Source: CAITSH01 sp025356665 (GTDB taxonomy: Bacteria > Pseudomonadota > Gammaproteobacteria > Burkholderiales > SG8-39). From it: a stretch of 64,000 nt of DNA. The stretch covers positions 70,520-134,519 of the forward strand of contig JANXRV010000090.1 of the NCBI GenBank assembly GCA_025356665.1, written 5' to 3'. Each line of letters begins with the position of its first letter. Position 1 is the first letter of the stretch. Below the pieces are notes generated by a model. It was not told where the DNA came from and made no database searches. It saw only the letters and a program-made list of their open reading frames with translations. This document shows positions 1 to 10,671 of the stretch, in pieces. A program made the position numbers and the translations under genes.

Positions 1-771
1 GAACCGGGCGCCGGATCCGATGTGGTCAGCATGAAATTGCGCGCTGATTACAGCAAGGGAAAATTCGCCCTCAACGGCACCAAGATGTGGATCACCAACG
101 GCCCGGATGCAGACACGCTGGTCGTCTATGCCAAGACCGACGCCAATGCCGGGTCCAAGGGAATCACCGCCTTCCTGATTGAAAAAGGCATGAAGGGTTT
201 TGTCACTGCGCAAAAACTCGACAAGCTGGGCATGCGCGGCTCCAACACCTGCGAACTGATCTTCCAGGACTGCGAAGTCCCGGAGGCCAACATCCTCGGC
301 GGCATGGGCCGCGGGGTGAACGTGTTGATGTCCGGCCTCGATTACGAGCGCGCGGTGCTCGCCGGCGGCCCGCTGGGTATCATGCAGGCCTGCCTGGATG
401 TGGTGATCCCCTACGTGCACGAGCGCAGGCAATTTGGCCAGGCCATCGGGGAATTCCAGTTGATGCAGGGCAAGCTTGCGGATATGTACACCACCATGAA
501 CGCCACCAAGTCCTATGTCTACGCCGTGGGCCAGGCCTGCGACCGTGGCGAGGCCACGCGCAAGGACGCGGCGGGCGCGATCCTTTATGCGGCCGAGAAA
601 GCCACCTGGATGGCCGGCGAGGCGATCCAGACCCTGGGCGGCAATGGCTACATCAACGACTACCCGACCGGGCGCCTGTGGCGCGATGCCAAGCTGTATG
701 AAATCGGCGCCGGCACCTCGGAAATCCGCCGCTGGCTGATCGGCCGGGAATTATTCGGCGAGACGGCTTGA
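1..771 (+). CDS. liuA: Isovaleryl-CoA dehydrogenase, C-terminal part (5' end outside window)
   Basis: This FAD-dependent enzyme oxidises isovaleryl-CoA to 3-methylcrotonyl-CoA in leucine breakdown. The reading frame is open from the first base, so the N-terminal FAD/acyl-CoA dehydrogenase domain lies upstream of the window; about 256 residues are present. The first codons read EPGAGSDV, a standard acyl-CoA dehydrogenase segment. The helical C-terminal domain follows, with DYERAVLAGGPLG, whose Glu matches the catalytic base position of isovaleryl-CoA dehydrogenases, then FGQAIGEFQLMQGK, GGNGYINDYP and YEIGAGTSEIRR. Identification over other acyl-CoA dehydrogenases rests on these motifs and on liuB, liuC, liuD and liuE downstream. 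The carbonic anhydrase starts 10 bases after the stop. Confidence 0.9.
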   Translation, partial: EPGAGSDVVSMKLRADYSKGKFALNGTKMWITNGPDADTLVVYAKTDANAGSKGITAFLIEKGMKGFVTAQKLDKLGMRGSNTCELIFQDCEVPEANILGGMGRGVNVLMSGLDYERAVLAGGPLGIMQACLDVVIPYVHERRQFGQAIGEFQLMQGKLADMYTTMNATKSYVYAVGQACDRGEATRKDAAGAILYAAEKATWMAGEAIQTLGGNGYINDYPTGRLWRDAKLYEIGAGTSEIRRWLIGRELFGETA

Positions 772-781
772 AGGGCGCGGC

Positions 782-1444
782 ATGAGCATTGAAAAGCTGC
801 TCGACAACAACCGCCTCTGGGCGGATGCCGCCGTGGCGCGAGACCCCGGGTTCTTCGCCCGGCTGAGCGCGCAACAGGCGCCGGCCTACCTGTGGATTGG
901 TTGCGCCGACAGCCGCGTGCCGGCGAACGACATCGTCGGCCTGCTGCCGGGCGAGCTCTTTGTTCATCGCAACCTGGCCAATGTCGTGGTGCACACCGAC
1001 CTAAACTGCCTGTCGGTGATCGAGTTCGCCGTCGACCTGCTGCATGTGAAGCACATCATTGTCTGCGGCCACTATGGCTGCAGCGGCGTGCAGGCGGCAC
1101 TATCGCGCAGTCGCATCGGCCTCGCCGACAACTGGCTGCGGCACGTGCAGGACGTGCATGAAAAACACGAGCCGGGCATGCGCCGCCTGCAAGATGCAAC
1201 GCGGCGGCACGACCGCCTGTGCGAGCTCAATGTCATCGAACAGGTGATGAATGTCTGCGGCACGACCGTGGTGCAGGACGCGTGGGCCCGCGACGACCCC
1301 CTCGAAGTTCACGGCCTGATCTACAGCCTGAAGGACGGCCGCCTGCGTGACCTTGGCCTTTGCGTCAGCGCCACCGAACAGCTGCGTGAACAATACATGG
1401 CAGCGCTGGCGCGGCTCGAACCCAGCCCCGCGGCCAAATCTTGA
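782..1444 (+). CDS. can: Beta-class carbonic anhydrase
   Basis: This enzyme interconverts CO2 and bicarbonate in the cytoplasm. The 220-residue protein carries the beta-class zinc signature: CADSRVP (first Cys ligand plus the Asp-Arg dyad) near residue 41 and GHYGCSG (His and second Cys ligands) near residue 98. Length matches the Can/CynT family. It begins 10 bases after the isovaleryl-CoA dehydrogenase stop and is probably co-transcribed with it. Methylcrotonyl-CoA carboxylase, encoded a few genes downstream, consumes bicarbonate, so a dedicated supply role is a reasonable inference. That coupling is not shown by the sequence. Confidence 0.93.
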   Translation: MSIEKLLDNNRLWADAAVARDPGFFARLSAQQAPAYLWIGCADSRVPANDIVGLLPGELFVHRNLANVVVHTDLNCLSVIEFAVDLLHVKHIIVCGHYGCSGVQAALSRSRIGLADNWLRHVQDVHEKHEPGMRRLQDATRRHDRLCELNVIEQVMNVCGTTVVQDAWARDDPLEVHGLIYSLKDGRLRDLGLCVSATEQLREQYMAALARLEPSPAAKS

Positions 1445-1492
1445 GCGCCGCCACATACCCTGCCCCTTATCGCAAGTGAATTGGAGGTTCCC

Positions 1493-2692
1493 ATGCTCAA
1501 TGACCCGATTGTGATCGTATCCGCCGCCCGCACGCCCATGGGCGCGTTTCAGGGCGAGCTCAAAGACTTTGCCGCGCCGCAACTGGGCGCCGCCGCCATT
1601 CGCGCCGCCATCGCGCGCGCTGGCGTCAAAGCTGAGGCCGTCGAAGAGGTCATCATGGGTTGCGTCCTGCCGGCGGGCCTTGGGCAGGCGCCGGCGCGCC
1701 AGGCCTCGCTGGGGGCGGGGCTGCCGCTTTCAGCCGGCTGCACCACCGTCAACAAAATGTGCGGATCGGGCATGAAGGCGGCGATGCTCGCCCACGACCT
1801 GCTCGCCGCGGGCAGCAACGACATCATGGTCGCCGGCGGTATGGAATCGATGAGTAACGCCCCCTACCTGCTGTCCAAGGCACGCGGCGGCTATCGCATG
1901 GGTCACGGCCAGGTCATCGACCACATGTTCTACGACGGTCTGGAGGACGCCTACATCCGCGACGAAAAAGGCGGCGGCCGACTGATGGGCAGCTTCGCCG
2001 AAGAATGTGCCGACAGCTTCGGCTTCACCCGCGAAGCCCAGGATCGGTTCGCCATCACCTCACTCGAACGCGCACAAAAAGCCAATAACGAAGGCAGCTT
2101 TGCCTGGGAAACGACGCCCGTTTCCATCAAGGCCGGCAAGGACGAGCGCCTGATGGAAAAGGACGAGCCGCCCTTCAATGCCAGGTTCGACAAAATTCCC
2201 GCGCTCAAGCCGGCTTTTCGCAAGGACGGCACGGTAACGGCCGCCAACGCTTCGTCCATATCCGACGGCGCCGCGGCCCTTGTCATGATGCGCCGCTCCA
2301 CCGCTGAAAAACTGGGCCTGACCCCACTAGCGGCGATCGCAGGACACAGCACTCACGCGCAGCAACCGGCGCTTTTTACCACAGCGCCGGTGGGGGCGAT
2401 CCGTAAAGTATTCGAAAAAACCGGCTGGAGTGCGGGCAAGGTCGACCTGTATGAAATCAACGAGGCCTTTGCCGTGGTCACCATGGCCGCCATGCAAGAG
2501 CACAAGCTGCCGCACGACAAGGTCAACATCCATGGCGGCGCCTGCGCCCTCGGCCATCCCATCGGCGCCTCCGGCGCACGCATTCTCGTCACCCTCATTG
2601 GCGCGTTGCGCAAAACCGGCGGACGCCGCGGCGTCGCCAGCCTGTGCATAGGCGGCGGCGAGGCGACCGCCATGGCTATCGAATTGCTCTGA
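1493..2692 (+). CDS. Acetyl-CoA C-acetyltransferase (thiolase)
   Basis: The 399-residue thiolase reversibly splits acetoacetyl-CoA with CoA into two acetyl-CoA. Catalytic landmarks are all present: nucleophilic Cys in NKMCGSG near residue 90, NEAFA, the His of GHPIGASGAR near 353, and the second Cys in CIGGGEA near 383. The ATG at 1493 is chosen because GGAGG at 1483-1487 is well placed for it; an in-frame TTG at 1481 overlaps that ribosome site. In the leucine pathway it would process acetoacetyl-CoA formed from the acetoacetate released by HMG-CoA lyase. A 3-ketoacyl-CoA thiolase specificity cannot be excluded. Confidence 0.9.
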   Translation: MLNDPIVIVSAARTPMGAFQGELKDFAAPQLGAAAIRAAIARAGVKAEAVEEVIMGCVLPAGLGQAPARQASLGAGLPLSAGCTTVNKMCGSGMKAAMLAHDLLAAGSNDIMVAGGMESMSNAPYLLSKARGGYRMGHGQVIDHMFYDGLEDAYIRDEKGGGRLMGSFAEECADSFGFTREAQDRFAITSLERAQKANNEGSFAWETTPVSIKAGKDERLMEKDEPPFNARFDKIPALKPAFRKDGTVTAANASSISDGAAALVMMRRSTAEKLGLTPLAAIAGHSTHAQQPALFTTAPVGAIRKVFEKTGWSAGKVDLYEINEAFAVVTMAAMQEHKLPHDKVNIHGGACALGHPIGASGARILVTLIGALRKTGGRRGVASLCIGGGEATAMAIELL

Positions 2693-2698
2693 AAGTCG

Positions 2699-2827
2699 GT
2701 GAATGGCCAATGGTGAATAGGGAATGGGGAATGGGGAATAGCAAATGGTAAAGCCCGGACATCAAATGCCCGCACCTACCCGTTCCCAATTCACGATTTC
2801 CCATTTCCCATTCACCTTTTATTTTTT
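2699..2827 (+). terminator. Long imperfect palindrome with T-tract behind the thiolase
   Basis: The left arm is made of GGTGAATGG and GGGAATGG words (2699-2745) and the right arm of TTCCCATT and CCATTCACC words (2781-2816), so the two can pair imperfectly around a loop of about 35 bases. A T-rich run (2817-2827) follows the right arm. It sits straight after the thiolase stop and could end transcription there. The iterated arms also look like a mobile palindromic repeat; no second copy was seen in the window. Confidence 0.5.
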
Positions 2828-2837
2828 ACCGTAACCC

Positions 2838-3014
2838 ATGCTGCTCAGTCCAGAACAGGAAATGATTCGCGACGCCATCCAGATCCACGGCGGCTACGGC
2901 TACGTCAACGACTTCCCGGTAGAGCGGATCTACCGCGATGTCAGGGTTTGCCAAATATATGAAGACGCCAGCAACATGCAACGATTAGTTAAAGGGCGCG
3001 CGATCGCGAACTGA
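2838..3014 (+). pseudogene. Internally deleted acyl-CoA dehydrogenase remnant (58 codons)
   Basis: A short open frame joins two non-adjacent pieces of the acyl-CoA dehydrogenase fold. Codons 1-13 read LSPEQEMIRDA after the initiator, a typical family N-terminus. Codons 14-58 start AIQIHGGYGYVNDFPVER and continue to a typical C-terminus ending QRLVKGRAIAN. Some 300 residues that normally separate these parts, including the FAD site and catalytic base, are missing. The usual YEGTS segment has become YEDAS. It resembles general acyl-CoA dehydrogenases (QIHGGYGY) more than the isovaleryl enzyme at the window start (QTLGGNGY), so it is probably not a copy of that gene. The stop is followed after one base by the next start codon. 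Confidence 0.75.
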
Positions 3015-3015
3015 C

Positions 3016-3804
3016 ATGCAACCGGGCCGCATCAGCTACAAAGCCTGCCCGCTGTGCGGCGAGGAGGCGATCGTCGACCTATTTGAAGCCGACTGCAGCG
3101 GCCATCCTCTTTATCGGCCCGGCCTACCCTCGACCATCGCGTGGTGTCGCTGCCATCGTTGCTCTCATATTTTCGCCGACGGCTATTTCAACCAGGCGGC
3201 AAACGACTTGCTGTTTTCGATTTCACTTCCCGACCAGGTCCCCGGCTACGACGCCGAAAACCAGCGCTCGGTCTGGGCGCCGGTGGTCGAACGGGTCACC
3301 CACTTCGCCGGCGAGCCCAACGGGCGCTGGATGGATGTTGGTTTTGGCAACGGCTCGCTAATCTTCACCGCCGGCGAATGGGGCTATGACACGCTGGGCA
3401 TAGATCTAAGGCCGGCCAGCATCGAGCGCATGCGCGAACTGGGCTACGAGACCCGCTGCTGTGACATCGGCGATATCCACGAGCCGGGCACATTCCAGGT
3501 CATCTCCCTCGCCGACGTCATAGAACACCTGCCTTTTCCCGCCACCGCCATCGCGCACGCGGCGAACCTGCTGCGGCCAGATGGTGTCCTGTTCGTATCG
3601 ACCCCGAATTTTGACACCGCCGCGTGGAAAACCATGGATGCGCTGCAAAACAACTGCTACTGGGTCGAGCTTGAGCATTTTCACTGTTTCAACCGCGCAC
3701 GCCTGTATTCGTTGCTGCGCGAGCACGGCTTTGAGCCGCTACACTACGCGGTCGGTTCACGCTACCGCAGCGGCATGGACGTTGTCGCCAGAAAGCGGAC
3801 CTAA
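3016..3804 (+). CDS. Class I SAM-dependent methyltransferase with N-terminal zinc-ribbon-like segment
   Basis: The 262-residue protein has a Cys-rich N-terminus: CPLCGEE at about residues 11-17 and CRCHRC near 45-50, likely a zinc ribbon. A Rossmann methyltransferase core follows, with motif I as DVGFGNGSL near residue 113, the acidic GIDLR strand end, and SLADVIEHLPF as the post-II region typical of the Methyltransf_23 type. Similar proteins are found in surface-polysaccharide and natural-product clusters, but the substrate cannot be read here. It starts one base after the dehydrogenase remnant, inside the leucine-catabolism block, and is not an expected member of that pathway. A glycosyltransferase-like gene lies 7 kb downstream on the same strand. 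Confidence 0.8.
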   Translation: MQPGRISYKACPLCGEEAIVDLFEADCSGHPLYRPGLPSTIAWCRCHRCSHIFADGYFNQAANDLLFSISLPDQVPGYDAENQRSVWAPVVERVTHFAGEPNGRWMDVGFGNGSLIFTAGEWGYDTLGIDLRPASIERMRELGYETRCCDIGDIHEPGTFQVISLADVIEHLPFPATAIAHAANLLRPDGVLFVSTPNFDTAAWKTMDALQNNCYWVELEHFHCFNRARLYSLLREHGFEPLHYAVGSRYRSGMDVVARKRT

Positions 3805-3851
3805 GGGCAGCATACAACGCGACACATAGGGCGAAACAAGGAATGGCACAC

Positions 3852-4454
3852 ATGAGCAAACCGATAGATTTTTACTTCGATTTTTCATCCCCTTATGGCT
3901 ATATAGCCAGCCAAAAAATCGACGCGCTTGCCGCCAGGCATGGGCGCACCGCCACCTGGCGACCCATCCTGCTCGGTGCGGTGATGAAGATCACCGGCGG
4001 CGCGCCGCTGCCCGGCATTCCACTCAAGGGCGATTACGCACGGCATGATTTTGCCCGCAGCGCGAAATTCCACGGCGTGGACTACCGCCTGCCCACGGCC
4101 TTTCCGATTGCATCGCAAGCGCCGGCACGCGCTTTTTACTGGCTCGACCGGCAGGATCCGGTGCGCGCCAAGGCGCTCGCCGCCGCGCTCTATCACGCCT
4201 ATTTCGTCGACGACATCAATATCTCCAATCCGGAAGATACCATCGCGGTGAGCACGAAATCCGGCCTCGACGCCGACAAGGTTCGCGCCGCGCTCAACGA
4301 TCCGGCCATCAAGGACGCGGTGAAAAACGAAGTGGATGCGGCAATCGAGCTCGGCGTGTTCGGCTCACCCTACATCATCGTGGACGGCGAGCCCTTCTGG
4401 GGTGCGGACCGCCTTGATCAAATCGACAAATGGCTGGAAACGGGGGGATGGTGA
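3852..4454 (+). CDS. 2-hydroxychromene-2-carboxylate isomerase family protein (DsbA-like fold)
   Basis: The product begins KPIDFYFDFSSPYGYIAS, the classic start of the kappa-class GST/DsbA-like isomerase family, and ends with VFGSPYIIVDGEPFWGADRL, also diagnostic. At about 200 residues it has family length. Characterised members isomerise 2-hydroxychromene-2-carboxylate using glutathione in naphthalene-type degradation, but many homologues have unknown substrates, so only the family is assigned. The second ATG (3852) is preferred: AAGGA ends at 3842, 9 bases before it, whereas it abuts the first ATG at 3843. The 3' end overlaps the next gene by 7 bases, suggesting translational coupling. Confidence 0.85.
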   Translation: MSKPIDFYFDFSSPYGYIASQKIDALAARHGRTATWRPILLGAVMKITGGAPLPGIPLKGDYARHDFARSAKFHGVDYRLPTAFPIASQAPARAFYWLDRQDPVRAKALAAALYHAYFVDDINISNPEDTIAVSTKSGLDADKVRAALNDPAIKDAVKNEVDAAIELGVFGSPYIIVDGEPFWGADRLDQIDKWLETGGW

Positions 4455-5050
4455 GCGCTATCAAACGTCTTTGTGTTTTTTGCGGCTCCAACAGCGGCGC
4501 CAGCCCGGCCTATGAGGCGGCTGCACGCGCCATGGGGCAGGCGCTGGCCCGTCGTGGCATCACGCTGGTCTACGGCGGCGGCAATATCGGGTTGATGGGG
4601 GCGATCGGCGACGCCGTCATGGCCGCCGGCGGAGAGGCCATCGGCATTATTCCCGAAGCCCTGATGCGCAAAGAGCACGGCCATCGCGGCATTACCGAAT
4701 TGCGCGTGGTCAAGTCCATGCACGAGCGCAAGGCCATGATGGCCGACCTCGTCGACGGCTTTATCGCCATGCCCGGCGGCTACGGCACGCTCGAGGAGTA
4801 CTGCGAGGTGCTGACCTGGACGCAACTGGGGTTTCACCGCAAGCCCTGCGGCCTGCTCAACGTGGCGGGATTCTACGACCCGCTGCTGGCGTTTTTTGAC
4901 CGTGCCACCGAGCAGCAATTCGTGCGCGTGGAACACCGCCCCCTGGTGCTGGCCGAGACCGACCCGGATACGCTCATAGAACGTATGAGCGCGTGGGAAC
5001 CGCCGCCGGTGCAGAAATGGTTTGAGAAAAAAGCCGAAGATCCGCGCTGA
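4448..5050 (+). CDS. LOG-family nucleotide-monophosphate phosphoribohydrolase
   Basis: The protein carries the LOG/lysine-decarboxylase-like signature PGGYGTLEE near residue 110 and the conserved Arg in MHERKAMM, with the N-terminal strand LCVFCGSNSG. Such enzymes remove ribose 5-phosphate from nucleoside monophosphates such as cytokinin nucleotides or AMP. The older label of lysine decarboxylase is a misnomer. About 200 residues is normal. The start is uncertain among ATG 4430, ATG 4448 and GTG 4451; 4448 is chosen because the conserved strand begins shortly after it, overlapping the previous stop. LOG genes are common companions in catabolic operons without a defined role there. Confidence 0.85.
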   Translation: MVSAIKRLCVFCGSNSGASPAYEAAARAMGQALARRGITLVYGGGNIGLMGAIGDAVMAAGGEAIGIIPEALMRKEHGHRGITELRVVKSMHERKAMMADLVDGFIAMPGGYGTLEEYCEVLTWTQLGFHRKPCGLLNVAGFYDPLLAFFDRATEQQFVRVEHRPLVLAETDPDTLIERMSAWEPPPVQKWFEKKAEDPR

Positions 5051-5080
5051 ACCCGGCTCTGACAGCAGACCAATACCACC

Positions 5081-6688
5081 ATGCCCGCGATCAAGACCAA
5101 ACTCAATCCGCGCAACGCTGATTTCGCCGCCAATGCCACCGCCATGGCGGCGCTGGTCGCAGACCTGCGCGACAAGGTTGCGGCGGTCTGCATGGGCGGG
5201 GGCGAACAGGCCCGCGCAAAACACACGGCGCGCGGAAAATTACTGCCGCGCGAACGTGTGAATGCCCTGCTTGATCCGGGCTCGCCGTTTCTTGAGCTCG
5301 GGCAGCTGGCCGCATTCGACATGTACAACAACGATGCACCCGGCGCAGGCATCATCACCGGAATCGGCCGCGTGACCGGGCAGGAATGCGTCATCATCGC
5401 CAACGACGCCACGGTCAAGGGTGGTACGTATTACCCGATGACAGTGAAGAAACACCTGCGTGCCCAGGACATCGCGCGCGACAACCACCTGCCCTGCATT
5501 TACCTGGTCGATTCGGGTGGCGCCTTCCTGCCAGAACAAGACGATGTCTTCCCCGACCGTGACCACTTCGGCCGTATTTTCTACAATCAGGCAACCATGT
5601 CGGCGCTGGGCATCGCGCAAATCGCCGTGGTCATGGGATCGTGCACCGCCGGCGGCGCCTATGTGCCGGCGATGTCCGATGAATCCGTCATCGTCAAGGA
5701 ACAGGGCACGATATTTCTCGGCGGCCCGCCCCTCGTCAAAGCCGCCACCGGTGAGATCGTCAGTGCCGAGGAACTGGGGGGGGCGGAAGTACACACCCGC
5801 ATCTCCGGTGTGTCCGACCATTTTGCCCAGGATGACGCCCATGCCCTGGCCATCGCACGGCGCATCGTCGGTCACCTCAACCGCAAAAAAAACGTGACGC
5901 TGGCCTTGCGCGATCCGCAGGAGCCGCTATATCCAGCCGCCGAACTGGGCGGCGTCATCCCGGCCGACACGCGCAAGCCCTACGACATCCGCGAGGTCAT
6001 CGCGCGCATCGTCGACGGCTCGGAGTTGGACGAATTCAAGCAAAACTACGGCACGACCCTGGTCACCGGCTTCGCCCATATCCACGGCTACCCGGTGGGC
6101 ATTGTCGCCAACAACGGCATCCTGTTTTCCGAGTCGGCCCTGAAGGGCGCGCACTTCGTCGAGTTGTGCGCGCAGCGCTGCATTCCGCTGGTGTTTTTGC
6201 AGAACATCACGGGCTTCATGGTGGGGAAAAAATACGAAGCGGGCGGCATCGCCAGCGACGGTGCGAAAATGGTCACCGCCGTGGCCTGCGCCAACGTGCC
6301 CAAGTTCACCGTTATCATCGGTGGCTCTTTTGGCGCCGGCAATTACGGCATGTGCGGCCGTGCCTTCAACCCGCGCTTTTTGTGGATGTGGCCCAATGCG
6401 CGCATATCAGTCATGGGAGGCGAGCAAGCGGCAAGCGTGCTCGCCACGGTGCGCCGCGACGGCATCGAGGCCAGGGGCGGCCAATGGCCGGCCGCCGATG
6501 AGGCCGCCTTCAAGCAGCCCATACTTGAGCAATATGAAACCCAGGGCCACCCCTACTACGCCAGCGCGCGACTCTGGGACGACGGCATCATCGCCCCCGA
6601 GGACACGCGCCGCGTGCTGGGCCTGGCGATTTCAGCGGCCCTCAACGCCCCAATAGCGCCGACAAGGTTCGGCGTGTTCCGGATGTAG
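5081..6688 (+). CDS. liuB: Methylcrotonyl-CoA carboxylase, carboxyltransferase (beta) subunit
   Basis: LiuB transfers the carboxyl group from carboxybiotin on the alpha subunit to 3-methylcrotonyl-CoA, giving 3-methylglutaconyl-CoA. The 535-residue length matches the family. The N-terminal half contains RGKLLPRERV and the acyl-CoA-side segment YLVDSGGAFLPEQ with GSCTAGGAY. The C-terminal half contains ITGFMVGKKYE and IIGGSFGAGNYGM, glycine-rich oxyanion segments of biotin-dependent carboxyltransferases. The partner biotin subunit (7652-9766) is separated from it only by liuC. About 90 bases of non-coding sequence follow before liuC. Confidence 0.95.
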   Translation: MPAIKTKLNPRNADFAANATAMAALVADLRDKVAAVCMGGGEQARAKHTARGKLLPRERVNALLDPGSPFLELGQLAAFDMYNNDAPGAGIITGIGRVTGQECVIIANDATVKGGTYYPMTVKKHLRAQDIARDNHLPCIYLVDSGGAFLPEQDDVFPDRDHFGRIFYNQATMSALGIAQIAVVMGSCTAGGAYVPAMSDESVIVKEQGTIFLGGPPLVKAATGEIVSAEELGGAEVHTRISGVSDHFAQDDAHALAIARRIVGHLNRKKNVTLALRDPQEPLYPAAELGGVIPADTRKPYDIREVIARIVDGSELDEFKQNYGTTLVTGFAHIHGYPVGIVANNGILFSESALKGAHFVELCAQRCIPLVFLQNITGFMVGKKYEAGGIASDGAKMVTAVACANVPKFTVIIGGSFGAGNYGMCGRAFNPRFLWMWPNARISVMGGEQAASVLATVRRDGIEARGGQWPAADEAAFKQPILEQYETQGHPYYASARLWDDGIIAPEDTRRVLGLAISAALNAPIAPTRFGVFRM

Positions 6689-6781
6689 AACGGCAATGAT
6701 GCGCCGACCCCGCTTCAATACAGCGACAGCACCGTCCTATAGCCGCCTTCCCCATACTATTTTCATTCATATAAAACCCCT

Positions 6782-7648
6782 ATGAGCAAAGCCGCGAAAT
6801 TCAAACATCTGCTAATCCAGATCAACCAGGGCGTGGGCATCATCTGGTTAAACCGCCCGGACCTGCGCAACGCCTTCAACGACGACATGATCACCGAGAT
6901 GACGGCGGCACTAAAAACACTCGAAGCCGATGCTGCCATCCGCGCCGTGGTGCTGGCCGGCACGGGAGCGGCTTTTTGCGCCGGTGCCGACCTCAACTGG
7001 ATGAAGCGCATGTCCGGCTACAGCGTTGCGCAAAACCACGCCGATGCGATGGGCATGGCAGGCATGCTCAACACACTCTACATGCTGAAAAAACCGACCA
7101 TCGCACGCGTGCATGGCGCCGCCTTTGCCGGCGGGGTGGGGCTTATCGCCGCCTGCGACATCGCCGTGGCCGCATACGAAGCAGAGTTTTGCCTGTCTGA
7201 AGCAAAGCTGGGGTTGATCCCGGCCACCATCAGCCCCTATGTGATCCGGGCGATGGGCGAGCGCGCTTCGCGCCGCTACTTCCTGTCCGCCGAGCGCTTC
7301 ACCGCCGCCGAGGCCTACCGTATCGGCCTGGTAAGCGACATCACGCCGCTCGCCGAACTCGACGAGCGTATCAACGCGCTGCTCGAGCAGTTGCTGCTGT
7401 GCGGTCCGAACGCGCAAGAACTGTCCAAGGATCTCATCCGCGCCGTCGCCGGCAGTGCCATCAACGCCGGCATGATCAGCGACACGGCCAGTCGCATCGC
7501 CACGGCGCGGGCCTCCGCCGAGGGCCGGGAGGGCGTCGCCGCCTTCCTCGAAAAACGCAAGCCGGTTTGGAACAAGCCGGCCGCTGCGGCAAAAAAATCA
7601 GCCGCCAAAAAAGTCGCCGCCAAACCGGTGAAACGCAAGAAACCCTGA
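6782..7648 (+). CDS. liuC: 3-methylglutaconyl-CoA hydratase (enoyl-CoA hydratase family)
   Basis: A crotonase-fold enzyme predicted to hydrate 3-methylglutaconyl-CoA to HMG-CoA. Family features are LNRPDLRNAF near residue 25, the oxyanion-hole segment GAAFCAGADLNWM near 65, and HGAAFAGGVGLIAACD with EAKLGLIPATISPYV near 120-145. Substrate assignment rests on position between the two methylcrotonyl-CoA carboxylase subunit genes, the standard liu order. The usual fold ends near residue 262. Here a low-complexity Ala/Lys-rich tail follows (AAAKKSAAKK, then PVKRKKP), giving 288 residues. The stop lies 3 bases before liuD. Confidence 0.92.
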   Translation: MSKAAKFKHLLIQINQGVGIIWLNRPDLRNAFNDDMITEMTAALKTLEADAAIRAVVLAGTGAAFCAGADLNWMKRMSGYSVAQNHADAMGMAGMLNTLYMLKKPTIARVHGAAFAGGVGLIAACDIAVAAYEAEFCLSEAKLGLIPATISPYVIRAMGERASRRYFLSAERFTAAEAYRIGLVSDITPLAELDERINALLEQLLLCGPNAQELSKDLIRAVAGSAINAGMISDTASRIATARASAEGREGVAAFLEKRKPVWNKPAAAAKKSAAKKVAAKPVKRKKP

Positions 7649-7651
7649 GGC

Positions 7652-9762
<2,111 letters not shown>

Positions 9763-9766
<4 letters not shown>

Positions 9767-10668
9767 GTCTGCCTTCGCGGGTACGTATCGTCGAGGTCGG
9801 CCCGCGTGATGGCCTGCAGAATGAACCCGGTGTCGTGCCGACCGTGCTCAAGGTGGCGCTGATCGAACAATTGGCTGACGCCGGCATGCCGGCAGTGGAG
9901 GCCACCGCCTTTGTGTCAGCCAAATGGGTTCCACAAATGGCCGACCACGCTGAGGTGATGAGGACAATGCGCCGAAAGACCGGTGTCAGTTACCCGGTTC
10001 TGGTACCCAATATGCGCGGCCTGGAAGCCGCCCTGGCCGCGGGGGTCACCGAGATCGCCGTGTTCGGCGCCGCCTCGGAAAGCTTCAGCCGTAAAAACAT
10101 CAACTGCTCCATCGCCGAAAGCTTTGAACGCTTCGCGCCGGTGGTAACAGCCGCGAGGGCGCAGGGGGTGCGCGTGCGCGGCTATATCTCCTGTGTCATC
10201 GACTGCCCCTACGAAGGCGCGATCGCCCCGCAGGCGGTGGCTGGCGTGGCAAAAGCCCTGCGCGACATGGGCTGTTATGAAATTTCCCTCGGCGACACCA
10301 TAGGTTCGGGCACGCCGGCAAGAATGCAAACAATGATTCACGCCGTAAACAACGAGGTGCCTATCACCGAACTGGCGGTGCATTGCCACGATACCTACGG
10401 CCAGGCCCTGGCCAATATCTACGCGGCGCTGCAGCTTGGTGTGGCCACCATCGACAGTTCAATCGCAGGACTCGGGGGCTGTCCTTACGCCAAGGGCGCC
10501 AGCGGCAACGTCGCCAGCGAAGATGTGGTCTACATGCTGCACGGCCTTGGCATTGCAACCGGTGTCGACCTCAATGCGCTATTGCGTGCGGGGCAGATGA
10601 TCTGTCGCCAGCTGGGCCGAGAGCCCGCCTCGAAAGCCGCGCGCGCTCTGGCGGCCAAAGTCGGCTAG
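9763..10668 (+). CDS. liuE: Hydroxymethylglutaryl-CoA lyase
   Basis: The enzyme cleaves HMG-CoA to acetyl-CoA and acetoacetate, the last specific step of leucine degradation. The 301-residue TIM-barrel protein starts RIVEVGPRDGLQNE (metal and substrate binding) and contains ELAVHCHDTYGQ (His metal ligands) near residue 206 and the active-site Cys loop GLGGCPYAKGASGN near 238. ATGA overlap with liuD indicates one transcript. The acetoacetate formed could feed the thiolase encoded at 1493 after activation to its CoA ester; no CoA-transferase or acetoacetyl-CoA synthetase is visible in the window. Confidence 0.95.
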
Positions 10669-10671
10669 GGC

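Noticed and set aside
1481..1495. TTG at 1481 as thiolase start
   Set aside because: The GGAGG that would serve the ATG at 1493 lies inside those extra codons, and the conserved N-terminus begins just after the ATG.
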